A DNA stretch of 64,000 bases from Streptomyces sp. S465 (GTDB lineage: Bacteria > Actinomycetota > Actinomycetes > Streptomycetales > Streptomycetaceae), in assembly GCF_026898115.1 (NCBI RefSeq), contig NZ_CP114036.1, forward strand, positions 6,442,001 through 6,506,000, written 5' to 3'. Shown in pieces: positions 33,054-41,235 of the stretch; the stretch's first letter is position 1; every line of letters starts with the position of its first letter. Under the pieces are notes generated by a model. It made no database searches and was not told the origin of the DNA. It saw only the letters and a list, made by a program, of their open reading frames with translations. The position numbers and the translations under genes are program-made.

Positions 33054-34436
33054 TCAGCCCCGGTCCGCCGCCGCCACCGTGGCGCCGTCGGCGATGGATG
33101 TCAGCTGGTCGTCGTAGGACTTCGCGGCCTTCTCGGGTGAGGAGCCGCCCGCGGTGGCCGCCTCCATGGCCTCGCCGATCGCCGTGGACACCTGCGGATA
33201 GACGGGGGTGGTCGGGCGGTAGTGGGTGTACTTCACCAGACTGGTGAAGAAGGTGATCCCCGGCATGGAGGAGGTGTACTTCCGGTCCTGGGCCACATCC
33301 TTGCGGACCGCGATCTGGGCGTCGACGATGTCCCAGGTGACAGCGTTGTCCTTGGTCTGGAGCTGTTCGATGAACTTCCAGGCCAGATCGGGATTCCGGG
33401 ACTTGGCACTGATCGCCCAGGTCCAGCCGCCGGACATGCTGACCTTGCCGGGCGCCTGGCCGTTCTGGGTGGGCATCGCGGCCAGGCCGAGGGTCTTGGA
33501 CCACTCCGACCAGGGCTTGCCGCCGGTCTCCAGCCAGTTCTGGCCCAGCCAGGAGCCGTCGAGGGCGATGGCGAGCTTGCCCTCGGGCAGCCATTCGCTG
33601 TAGACGGTGGTGCCGACGTTGGGGTCGAGGGCGTCGGAGATGTCCGGGCCGAGCTTCTCGGCGTAGACCGTCTTGAGGAAGTTCAGGGCGTCCTTGAAGC
33701 CCTTGCCGCCAGTGACCCACTTCTTGGCCTTCGGATCGTAGAGCGGGTCCGCGCCCGCGTCGCCCGTGCCGTACAGCAGCATCTCGAAGCTCTGCATCAC
33801 GGAGGTCTCGCCCGGGGCCTTGCCGGTGTAGACGTTGAGCGGGATGACGCCGGGGACCTTCTTCTTGATCGTGCGCGCCGCGTCCAGGATGTCGTTCCAG
33901 CTCTTGGGCGACCAGTCGGCGGGCAGCCCGGCCTTCGCGAGGATCTTCTTGTTGAACCACAGACCCCGGGTGTCGGTGCCGTCCGGCACCCCGTACGTCT
34001 TGCCGTCCTCGGCCTTGGCCGCGTCCTTGGCGGTGTCGACGAACTGGTCCCAGCTCTTCCACTTCGCCAGGTAGTCGTCGAGGGGGCGCAGATAACCCGC
34101 CTCGATGTCGGAGTTGATCCGGAAGGTGTCCTCGTAGACCAGGTCAGGGGCGGTCTTGGGGGACCGCATCATCTGCTGGACCTTGGTGGCGTAGTCGTTG
34201 TCCTGCGCCTGGATCGGGATCAGCTTGACCTTCTTGCCGGGGTTGGCCTTCTCGAACTGCTTCTTCACCGCGGCCAGGTGGTTGTCCTTGAAGCGGATCT
34301 TGTTGTCGGTGGACCGGTTGTAGGCGACCTTGACGGTGTCCGGGTCGCTGCCCGAACCGCCACCGCAGGCGGTGAGCCCGGCGGTGGCGGCGAGGGTGGC
34401 GGCGAGGATCAGTGGGGTGGTGGGGCGCACGGGCAC
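33054..34436 (-). CDS. Extracellular sugar-binding lipoprotein
   Basis: This 460-residue family 1 solute-binding protein has a lipoprotein signal (Leu-Ile-Leu-Ala-Ala-Thr-Leu-Ala...Leu-Thr-Ala-Cys) with Cys24 as the lipidated residue. The mature protein shows Thr-Ala-Pro-Asp-Leu-Val-Tyr-Glu-Asp, Gly-Leu-Trp-Phe-Asn-Lys-Lys and Gly-Gly-Trp-Thr-Trp-Ala-Ile-Ser, typical of ligand-facing aromatic positions. GTG 34436 has AGGAGG only 2 bases away; GTG 34430 has better spacing and may be the true start. An inverted pair gtgacc/ggtcac at 34506-34522 upstream could be an operator. The neighbouring chitinase suggests, but does not prove, a chitin or glucan oligosaccharide ligand. Confidence 0.92.
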   Translation of the reverse strand: MPVRPTTPLILAATLAATAGLTACGGGSGSDPDTVKVAYNRSTDNKIRFKDNHLAAVKKQFEKANPGKKVKLIPIQAQDNDYATKVQQMMRSPKTAPDLVYEDTFRINSDIEAGYLRPLDDYLAKWKSWDQFVDTAKDAAKAEDGKTYGVPDGTDTRGLWFNKKILAKAGLPADWSPKSWNDILDAARTIKKKVPGVIPLNVYTGKAPGETSVMQSFEMLLYGTGDAGADPLYDPKAKKWVTGGKGFKDALNFLKTVYAEKLGPDISDALDPNVGTTVYSEWLPEGKLAIALDGSWLGQNWLETGGKPWSEWSKTLGLAAMPTQNGQAPGKVSMSGGWTWAISAKSRNPDLAWKFIEQLQTKDNAVTWDIVDAQIAVRKDVAQDRKYTSSMPGITFFTSLVKYTHYRPTTPVYPQVSTAIGEAMEAATAGGSSPEKAAKSYDDQLTSIADGATVAAADRG

Positions 34437-34563
34437 GGCCTCCTTGCTGGCCTCTGTGGGCTGCGGGCCGACCGTAAGGTCGTCTTCAACAGAAGGTCAA
34501 TCCCCGTGACCTGGCTGGTCACTTGATCGCATGCCGTCCCCCTCGGGGCCGAGCGGACGCGGT

Positions 34564-35562
34564 TCAGCCGTTGTAGCCCGCGAGCACCTTGGTGAAGTCG
34601 TACGTGCCCTGCTCGATACCGCTGCACGCGTCCGCCCCCGTGCCGGAGCCGCACGCGCGGTCCCGGTTGAGGGACCAGAAGCTGACCCGGGCCAGGTGGT
34701 GGCTGGTGGCGTAGGACACCATGTCCTTGAAGTCGTCGAGCGATATGGTCTCGCCCGCGACGTCGGTCGTACCGTTCATCGAGGAGAAGCCGACCTTGCG
34801 GTAGGCGTCGTCGGAGGAGAGGCCGTACGCGCTCGCCACGGTGTCCTTCAGACCGTCCACCGCCGACTTGGTGGCCGCCGCCATGTCGATGTCGCCCTGG
34901 CCGAAGTCGAACGGCATGACCGCCCAGCCGTCCACGTCGAGCCCGGCCGCGGCACCGCGCTGGACCAGGTCCTTTCCGTTGGCGTCGGGGCCGGTCGTGG
35001 AGGTGCCGAAGGTGATGTACACCTTGACGTCGCTGTTCTTCTCCTTGACCGTCTTGAGCGCGTCGATCACCCGCTGGCGGACCGTCTCGTTCTCGAACTC
35101 GGTCGATTCGATGTCGATGTCGATCGACTTGAGCTGGTAGGCGTCGATGACCTTCTGGTACGCGGCGGCCAGGTCGGAGGCGGAGGAGCACTTCTCGCCC
35201 AGCTTGTTACCGCTCCAGCCGCCGAAGGAGACGGTGACATCGCCGCCCGCCGAGCGGATGGAGTCGATGGTGGACTGGTCGGCGCCGCCGGTGAGCGCCC
35301 GGGAGCCGTCCCACTTGGGCTCGCAGCCCCCGTCGGAGAGCATGAAGGCCATCGTGAACTGCTGGGTGCCGGTCTCCGACATGACGTCCGTGGCGTTGGG
35401 CGGGGAGCCCCAGCCGAGGTAGAGGTAGGGGCCGTTGAGCCCGCTGGGGGCGGCGGCGGTGTGCGGCGCCGCCTGCGCGGTGGCCACCGTGGTGGCGGCC
35501 CCGGCGATCAGGCCGAGGGCGGCGGAGAGGGCGAGCCTGCGGGTTCGCTTGGAGCGAGGCAT
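34564..35562 (-). CDS. Secreted GH18 chitinase
   Basis: This 332-residue chitinase has a twin-Arg-containing signal peptide (Lys-Arg-Thr-Arg-Arg-Leu-Ala-Leu...Ala-Gln-Ala-Ala). The GH18 barrel shows Val-Ser-Phe-Gly-Gly-Trp (residues 111-116) and the catalytic Asp-Ile-Asp-Ile-Glu, Glu152 being the acid. There is no carbohydrate-binding module, unlike many Streptomyces chitinases. It would cleave beta-1,4 N-acetylglucosamine chains outside the cell. It lies 127 bp upstream of the sugar-binding protein gene on the same strand. A perfect 19-bp palindrome lies about 85 bp upstream of its start. Confidence 0.93.
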   Translation of the reverse strand: MPRSKRTRRLALSAALGLIAGAATTVATAQAAPHTAAAPSGLNGPYLYLGWGSPPNATDVMSETGTQQFTMAFMLSDGGCEPKWDGSRALTGGADQSTIDSIRSAGGDVTVSFGGWSGNKLGEKCSSASDLAAAYQKVIDAYQLKSIDIDIESTEFENETVRQRVIDALKTVKEKNSDVKVYITFGTSTTGPDANGKDLVQRGAAAGLDVDGWAVMPFDFGQGDIDMAAATKSAVDGLKDTVASAYGLSSDDAYRKVGFSSMNGTTDVAGETISLDDFKDMVSYATSHHLARVSFWSLNRDRACGSGTGADACSGIEQGTYDFTKVLAGYNG

Positions 35563-35646
35563 GGCGAACGGATCCTCCTGATGTGGGGGGTGGGAGGGAG
35601 GTCGGAGCCGAACCTAGCGAGGCGGCATGGCCGCGACAAGATGCCG

Positions 35647-35665
35647 GATAGGAAAGTTTCCTATC
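35647..35665. promoter_or_regulatory. Perfect 19-bp palindrome before the chitinase
   Basis: The sequence gataggaaagtttcctatc is an exact palindrome about one centre base. AGGAAA-TTTCCT-type inverted repeats are, from memory, reported upstream of Streptomyces chitosanase/chitinase genes as repressor sites. It lies in the 162-bp gap between the response regulator end and the chitinase start, consistent with control of the chitinase. Confidence 0.65.
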
Positions 35666-35724
35666 GCGGCTTCCTTGTCGCGGCTCGCCGCAGGTCCCGG
35701 TGGCTGACGGCCGCAGTGCGCCCG

Positions 35725-36432
35725 TCAGTGCTCGCTGAGCCAGCGGTAGAGCAGCTCGGGCCGCCCGATCTGGCCGTAGTGCGGGGCGCGGGCGGCCCGG
35801 CCCGCGTCCACCAGATGCTCCAGATAGCGGCGGGCGGTGATCCGGGAGATCCCCACGGTCTCGGCGGTCGCCGCCGCCGAGATCCCCTCCTCGGCGGCGC
35901 GCAGCGCCTCGGTGACCGCGTGCAGGGTCGCCTGGGTCAGCCCCTTCGGCATCGCCACGGGCTGCGGCGCCCGCAGCGCGGCCAGCGCCCGGTCCACCTC
36001 GTCCTGCCCGCTGGCTTCGCCGGCGGTCGCCCGGAACTCGGCGTACCGGAGGAGGCGGTCCCGGAGGGTGGAGAAGGTGAACGGTTTCAGCACGTACTGC
36101 ACGACCCCGAGGGACACCCCGTCGCGGACCATCGCCAGGTCCCGGGCCGAGGTGACCGCGATCACATCCGCCCCGTTCCCGGACGCGCGCAGCGCCCGTA
36201 CGAGCTGGAGGCCGTGCCCGTCGGGGAGGTAGAGGTCCAGCAGCAGCAGATCGACGGGCGTCCGCTCCAGCAGCCGCTGCGCGTCCCCACCGCTCCGCGC
36301 GGTCCCGACGACGCCGAAACCGGGGACGCGCTCGACGTACATCCGGTGTGCGTCCGCCGCGACGGGGTCGTCTTCGACGACGAGAACCCGGATCGGCGCC
36401 GGTTCCCCCGGTTTCGCCTGCGGCGGGCTCAT
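35725..36432 (-). CDS. DcuR/CitB-type response regulator
   Basis: This 235-residue regulator has an N-terminal receiver domain: Val-Leu-Val-Val-Glu-Asp-Asp, phospho-acceptor Asp66 in Leu-Leu-Leu-Asp-Leu-Tyr-Leu-Pro-Asp-Gly, conserved Thr and Lys (Val-Leu-Lys-Pro-Phe). The C-terminal HTH is near residues 180-215 (Ala-Glu-Thr-Val-Gly-Ile-Ser-Arg-Ile-Thr-Ala-Arg-Arg-Tyr-Leu). This is the layout of the CitB/DpiA/DcuR regulators that respond to C4-dicarboxylates or citrate. The matching sensor kinase is at 37332 on the same strand, separated by 0.9 kb of repeat-rich DNA, and a dicarboxylate symporter follows. Confidence 0.92.
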   Translation of the reverse strand: MSPPQAKPGEPAPIRVLVVEDDPVAADAHRMYVERVPGFGVVGTARSGGDAQRLLERTPVDLLLLDLYLPDGHGLQLVRALRASGNGADVIAVTSARDLAMVRDGVSLGVVQYVLKPFTFSTLRDRLLRYAEFRATAGEASGQDEVDRALAALRAPQPVAMPKGLTQATLHAVTEALRAAEEGISAAATAETVGISRITARRYLEHLVDAGRAARAPHYGQIGRPELLYRWLSEH

Positions 36433-37331
36433 GGGCGGATTCCTCTCGGACGCGGTGCGCGCGCCCAGCGCGCGAAAAGCTCAGGCTTCCAATTTACGGA
36501 GCGTAACTGTCGGCGGCCAGGTCCCGGCGGTGACGATTCGGCTGACCGGCCGTGGTACGCACGGGACTCCCCGCCCGGCACGGCGCGGCGGCGCCGTGCC
36601 CACGACGGTGCCGTGCCCACGGCGCCGCCAGCCGGACCCGCCGTGACGGCGGGGCGGGGGGCCGCGGGGCTACGCCCTGGCGCCCGCTCTGGGACGTTTG
36701 CCGTCCGGCCGGGCGGCCATGGCCCTCGGCGCTGGGGGCGTTCGCCGTCCGGCCGGGTGGGGCCCCGGCGCCCGCTCAGGGGCGTTGGGCCGTCCGGCGG
36801 GGCGGGGCCGTGGGCCGTCTCCGCGAGGAGGTTCGGGCCGCGGGGCCGGCACCCCGGCTGGGTGTGGCTGGACATGGTCGCCCGGCGATGGGCGGATGCG
36901 ACGGGCGGCGGGCCGGTGGGCGAACGCAGCGGGGCTGTTCCTCGGGCTCGCCCTTGTACGTGGCGGGGCGACGTCATGGGCTGCCCGCGTGAGGGGCCGG
37001 GCGGCCGGGCGCCGTGGGGCCGTGGGCCGGATGCGCCGTGGCGGCGGGGCGGGGCGGGACTGCGGGTGCGTGCGGCGGGGCTGCGTCCCGGCCCCTGCTC
37101 GGGGGACGTTGCCGTCCGGCGGGGCGGGGCCGTGGGCCGTCCCCGTGGGGAGGTCTGGGCCTCGGGCGTGACGGGCCCGTGGGTCGGGGCCGTCACGGGG
37201 TCGAGCCGGGGCCGTCAGGGGTCGGGGCGGGGCCGGGTTGAGCCGGGGGCACCCCGGGGCCGTGGTGGGCCGTCACGGGGTCGAGCCAGGGCCGTCACGG
37301 GCCGGGGCGGGGCCGGGTTGAGCCGGGGCCG
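36433..37331. repeat. 0.9-kb diverged tandem-repeat region between regulator and kinase
   Basis: No believable gene is seen here; all frames are low-complexity. An exact 58-bp repeat occurs at 37191-37248 and 37271-37328 (80-bp period, a few mismatches). A 29-bp stretch (beginning ccgtccggcggggcgg) is shared by 36790-36818 and 37112-37140. Several weaker copies of a gccgtccggc-type unit lie between 36690 and 37140. The expected short gap between the two-component genes is thus expanded, possibly by slipped-strand duplication. Confidence 0.7.
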
Positions 37332-38984
37332 TCATGGGGCGTGGTGGGCCGGGGCGGTTGGGGTTGTGGCTGGGGTGGTGAGGGGGAGGCGGACGGTGAA
37401 GGCGGCGCCGCCTTCCGGTGCGTCCGCCACGTCCACCGTGCCCGCGTTCCGGCGGGTGGCCTGCTGGACCAGGGCGAGGCCGAGGCCGCGCCCCGGCGAC
37501 TTCGTGCTCCAGCCGCGCCGGAAGACCTCCTCGGCCGCCGCCGGGTCGAGCCCGGCCCCGGTGTCCGCCACGCGCAGCGTCAGCTCGCCGGCGTCCGCGC
37601 GGGCGGTGACGGTGACCCGGGCGCTGCGGGGAGCCGTGCCGTGGCCGACGCCCTCGGCGGCCGCGTCCGTGGCGTTGTCGATGAGGTTGCCGAGGATGGT
37701 CACCAGGTCGCGGGCGGGCAGACCGGGCGGGAGGACGCCGTCGTCGATGCGGCTGTCGGGGGCCAGGACGAACTCGACGCCGCGCTCGCTGGCCTGCGCC
37801 GCCTTGCCCAGCAGCAGCGCGGCCAGCACTGGCTCGGCGACCGCCCCCACCACCTGGTCGGTCAGCGCCTGGGCCAGTTCCAGCTCGGCGGTGGCGAAGT
37901 CGACCGCCTCGTCCTCCCGGCCCAGTTCGATCAGGGAGACGACGGCGTGCAGCCGGTTGGCGGCCTCATGGGCCTGGGAGCGCAGGGCCTCGGCGAAACC
38001 GCGCACCGAGTCCAGCTCGCCCGAGAGCGCCTGGAGCTCGGTGTGGTCGCGCAGGGTGACGAGCGTGCCACGCTGCTCACCGCTGCTCACCGGTGAGGTG
38101 TTGACGACCACGACCCGTTCCGCGGTCAGGTGCAGCTCGTCCACGCGCGGCTCGGTGGCCAGCAGGGCGCCGGTCAGCGCGGGGGGCAGGCCCAGGTCGG
38201 AGACGTAGCGGCCGACGGAGTCCTCGGGCAGGCCGAGCAGCTCCCGGCCGCCGTCGTTGATCAGCGCGATCCGCCGCCGGCCGTCGAGCATCAGCAGCCC
38301 CTCGCGCACGGCGTGCAGCGCGGCCTCGTGGTAGTCGTGCATCCGGCTCAGCTCGGCCGCGTTCATACCGTGCGTATGGCGGCGCAGCCGGGCGTTGATG
38401 ACGTACGCGCACAGGCCGCCGACCGCGAGCGCGGCGGCGGCCACGCCGAGCAGCGCGAGCAGCTGGCGGCGCACCTGGGCGCTGATGGTGTCCACGGTGA
38501 TACCCGCGCTGACCAGCGCGGTGATCCGGCCGCCGGCGCGGTCGTCGCGCACCGGGGCGATCACCCGCACGGAGGAGCCGAGGGTGCCGGTGTAGGTCTC
38601 GGGGAAGACCCGGCCGCGCAGTGCGGGCTTGATGTGGCCGAGGTAGGTGGCGCCGATCTGGTCCGGGTCGGGGTGGGTCCAGCGGACGCCGTGGGTATTC
38701 ATGATCGTCACGAAGGTGACGCCGGTGTCCCGGCGTACCTTCTCCGCGTACGGCTGGAGCCGGGCGCTGGGGTTCTCGGCCCGTACCGCCTCGGCGACCG
38801 AGGGCGAGTCGGCGACGGCGACCGCGGCGGCCGTCGCCCGCTGCCGCGCGGCGACCTCCGCCTGTTCGCGGTCGGTGGCGTAGGCGAAGACGGCGCATCC
38901 GGCCACCAGGGCGGCGACCAGCACGACCTGCATCGCGAACAGCTGGCCCGCCAGGCTCCGGGGGTGGGGGATGCGCATGGCCAT
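37332..38984 (-). CDS. DcuS/CitA-type sensor histidine kinase
   Basis: This 550-residue membrane kinase has transmembrane helices at about residues 14-36 and 174-198 enclosing a periplasmic PAS/CACHE sensor (motif Asn-Thr-His-Gly-Val-Arg-Trp-Thr-His-Pro near 96-105, as in citrate/dicarboxylate sensors). A cytoplasmic PAS follows (Gly-Arg-Arg-Arg-Ile-Ala-Leu-Ile-Asn). The DcuS-type phospho-acceptor His339 is in Gln-Ala-His-Glu-Ala-Ala-Asn-Arg. The ATPase domain has Asn-Leu-Ile-Asp-Asn-Ala and Gly-Arg-Gly-Leu-Gly-Leu-Ala-Leu-Val. It is divergent from the dicarboxylate symporter, so that gene is its likely target. ATG 38984 was chosen by the position of the first helix. Confidence 0.93.
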   Translation of the reverse strand: MAMRIPHPRSLAGQLFAMQVVLVAALVAGCAVFAYATDREQAEVAARQRATAAAVAVADSPSVAEAVRAENPSARLQPYAEKVRRDTGVTFVTIMNTHGVRWTHPDPDQIGATYLGHIKPALRGRVFPETYTGTLGSSVRVIAPVRDDRAGGRITALVSAGITVDTISAQVRRQLLALLGVAAAALAVGGLCAYVINARLRRHTHGMNAAELSRMHDYHEAALHAVREGLLMLDGRRRIALINDGGRELLGLPEDSVGRYVSDLGLPPALTGALLATEPRVDELHLTAERVVVVNTSPVSSGEQRGTLVTLRDHTELQALSGELDSVRGFAEALRSQAHEAANRLHAVVSLIELGREDEAVDFATAELELAQALTDQVVGAVAEPVLAALLLGKAAQASERGVEFVLAPDSRIDDGVLPPGLPARDLVTILGNLIDNATDAAAEGVGHGTAPRSARVTVTARADAGELTLRVADTGAGLDPAAAEEVFRRGWSTKSPGRGLGLALVQQATRRNAGTVDVADAPEGGAAFTVRLPLTTPATTPTAPAHHAP

Positions 38985-39142
38985 CAGTCTGCACACGCAT
39001 CTTTGTATGAACGAAATGAACGGAAGGGTGACCCCCATCACAACGTGGGGCATAGTCGCCGGGACCGTTCAAGGCGGTGTGCGAGCCGCACACAAGTACA
39101 GCGCCGGGACAGTTGGACGGCAGAACAGAAGGAGGCAGCACC

Positions 39143-40588
39143 GTGGCTGCGCGGACCTCGACGCCCGAAGCGGGACGTACCGAGCCTGAGCGGGCGAAGA
39201 AGGAAAGGATTCACTACCTCTACCTCGCCGTGATCGGCGCGGTGGTGCTCGGCATCATCGTGGGCTTCGCGGCTCCCGGTGTGGCGGTGGAGCTCAAGCC
39301 CATCGGCACCGGTTTTGTGAATCTGATCAAGATGTTGATCTCGCCGATCATCTTCTGCACGATCGTGCTCGGCATCGGTTCCGTACGGAAGGCCGCGAAG
39401 GTCGGTGCCGTCGGCGGTCTCGCGCTCGGCTACTTCATGCTGATGTCGACCGTCGCCCTCGGGATCGGTCTGGTCGTCGGCAACTTCCTCGACCCCGGCA
39501 GCGGCCTGCACATCACCCATGAGGCGGCGCAGGCCGGGCAGAGCCAGGCCGAGGGCGCCCATGAGTCGATGGCGGACTTCCTGGTCGGCATCATTCCGAC
39601 CACGCTCGTCTCCGCCTTCACCAGCGAATCGGTGCTCCAGACCCTGTTCGTGGCGCTGCTGGCCGGCTTCGCCCTCCAGGCGATGGGCAAGGCCGGCGAG
39701 CCGGTGCTGCGCGGCATAGGCCACATACAGCAGCTGGTCTTCAAGCTGCTGTCGATGGTCATGTGGGCCGCCCCGATCGGTGCCTTCGGCGCGATCGCCG
39801 CCGTGGTCGGCGAAACCGGTGTGGACGCGCTCAAGGCGCTCGCGGTCATCATGATCGGCTTCTATGTCACCTGCATCCTCTTCGTGGTCGTCGTCCTCGG
39901 GACGATCCTGCGCCTGGTCGCGGGCGTGAACCTCTTCCTGCTGCTGAAGTACCTGGCGCGGGAGTTCCTGCTGATCCTGTCGACCTCCTCCTCCGAGTCG
40001 GCGCTGCCGCTGCTCATCGCGAAGATGGAGCACGCGGGCGTCAGCAAGCCGGTCGTCGGCATCACCGTCCCCACCGGCTACTCCTTCAACCTGGACGGCA
40101 CCGCCATCTACCTGACCATGTCCTCGCTGTTCATCGCCGAGGCCATGGGCGAGCCGCTCTCCATCGGCCAGCAGATCTCCCTGCTCGTCTTCATGATCAT
40201 CGCCTCGAAGGGCGCGGCCGGTGTGACCGGCGCGGGCATGGCCACGCTGGCGGGCGGTCTCCAGTCGCACCGGCCCGAGCTGGTGGACGGCGTCGGCCTC
40301 ATCGTCGGCATCGACCGCTTCATGAGCGAGGCCCGCGCCCTCACCAACTTCGCGGGCAACGCGGTCGCGACCGTCCTGGTCGGCACCTGGACCAAGGAGA
40401 TCGACAAGGAGCGGATGCAGCAGGTCCTCTCCGGCCGGCTGCCGTTCGACGCCGCCGCGTTCGCCTCCAAGGGCGGCGGCCACGGCCCGGCCGCCGACGC
40501 GGACTCCGATGACTCCGGCGAGGGCGAGGGCAAAACCCTCCCCGAGCCGCGTGACGGTGACACGGCGAAGGAGCACGTCCCCGCCTGA
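39143..40588 (+). CDS. dctA: Cation/C4-dicarboxylate symporter (DctA-type)
   Basis: This 481-residue symporter of the DAACS family has about eight membrane segments plus re-entrant loops. Its diagnostic motifs are Thr-Ser-Ser-Ser-Glu-Ser-Ala-Leu-Pro and Gly-Tyr-Ser-Phe-Asn-Leu-Asp-Gly-Thr-Ala-Ile-Tyr, followed by Ser-Lys-Gly-Ala-Ala-Gly-Val-Thr-Gly. It likely imports succinate, fumarate or malate with protons or sodium. The tail is a 40-residue acidic, disordered stretch. GTG 39143 has GAAGGAGG at good spacing. The divergent DcuS-type kinase supports dicarboxylate control. A terminator follows. Confidence 0.94.
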   Translation: MAARTSTPEAGRTEPERAKKERIHYLYLAVIGAVVLGIIVGFAAPGVAVELKPIGTGFVNLIKMLISPIIFCTIVLGIGSVRKAAKVGAVGGLALGYFMLMSTVALGIGLVVGNFLDPGSGLHITHEAAQAGQSQAEGAHESMADFLVGIIPTTLVSAFTSESVLQTLFVALLAGFALQAMGKAGEPVLRGIGHIQQLVFKLLSMVMWAAPIGAFGAIAAVVGETGVDALKALAVIMIGFYVTCILFVVVVLGTILRLVAGVNLFLLLKYLAREFLLILSTSSSESALPLLIAKMEHAGVSKPVVGITVPTGYSFNLDGTAIYLTMSSLFIAEAMGEPLSIGQQISLLVFMIIASKGAAGVTGAGMATLAGGLQSHRPELVDGVGLIVGIDRFMSEARALTNFAGNAVATVLVGTWTKEIDKERMQQVLSGRLPFDAAAFASKGGGHGPAADADSDDSGEGEGKTLPEPRDGDTAKEHVPA

Positions 40589-40597
40589 CACCCCACG

Positions 40598-40641
40598 CAC
40601 CGGCGGCCCTGCCCTCCTGAATCGGGGCAGGGCCGCCGGTG
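40598..40641. terminator. 17-bp perfect stem terminator after dctA
   Basis: The arms 40598-40614 and 40625-40641 (caccggcggccctgccc and its complement) enclose a 10-base loop. It starts 10 bases past the dctA stop. Confidence 0.85.
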
Positions 40642-40790
40642 TGTCAGGAGCGCGGCCACACGGCACACGCGGCCTTACGAGACGTGCGGGCAGACGAGAG
40701 ACACAAGGCGCCTCGCGTCCTCCCCCCGTTGGAAGACGCGAGACGCCGCCCATGGCCCCCGGTGGTCCTGGATGACGTGGCGGCGCCCGC

Positions 40791-40985
40791 TCAGTGCTCG
40801 CCGTCCGCCACGCGGCGGAGCTGCTCCGGGAGGGCCGTCCACTCGGGGCCGTCGTGCAGGGGTTTGACCCAGGCGATGTTGCCGCCGGTGTCGACGTAGG
40901 CGACCCGGCCCACGGCCTCGCGTTCGAGGTCGTAGACGAGTTCGCCGATGCGCGGTGTGCTGCGTGTCCCGCCGGCGGTGGTCAT
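40791..40985 (-). CDS. Small conserved hypothetical protein
   Basis: This 64-residue protein starts at ATG 40985 with AGGGACGG upstream. It begins Met-Thr-Thr-Ala-Gly-Gly-Thr-Arg, then Ile-Gly-Glu-Leu-Val-Tyr-Asp-Leu-Glu-Arg-Glu-Ala-Val-Gly-Arg-Val and Val-Lys-Pro-Leu-His-Asp-Gly-Pro-Glu-Trp. The pattern (Gly-x-Val-x-Asp, then a Trp-Val-Lys-Pro strand) looks like a small SH3-like or PRC-type beta barrel, as in other short Streptomyces proteins. No membrane segment. Function unknown. Confidence 0.75.
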   Translation of the reverse strand: MTTAGGTRSTPRIGELVYDLEREAVGRVAYVDTGGNIAWVKPLHDGPEWTALPEQLRRVADGEH

Positions 40986-41235
40986 AGGCCGTCCCTTCGG
41001 CACCTCAACTCCATGCCGTCCCCCGTTCATGGTCGGTGGAGGGTCCCCGGGACCGGCCACGTCCGGCCCGATCGCCGCCGTGGTGGACCGGGGTGCGCTT
41101 CTGGTGCCCGTGGGACCCTCGTTGACTCGTAGGGTGCTACGGGCCGCTGATATCCCGCTGATGCCTCGCTGACCCGAACCCGTGGGTAGGCTGCGAAGTG
41201 GGCAAGGAAATCTCTGGTACCGACGGGGGCAGTGC

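Noticed and set aside
36429..37196. Minus-strand Pro/Arg-rich frame in the repeat region
   Set aside because: It consists of translated DNA repeats, has no ribosome site and no conserved feature; treated as non-coding repeat.
34531..38208. 1225-residue plus-strand open frame
   Set aside because: It runs across chitinase, regulator, repeat region and kinase in antisense; no domain is recognisable.
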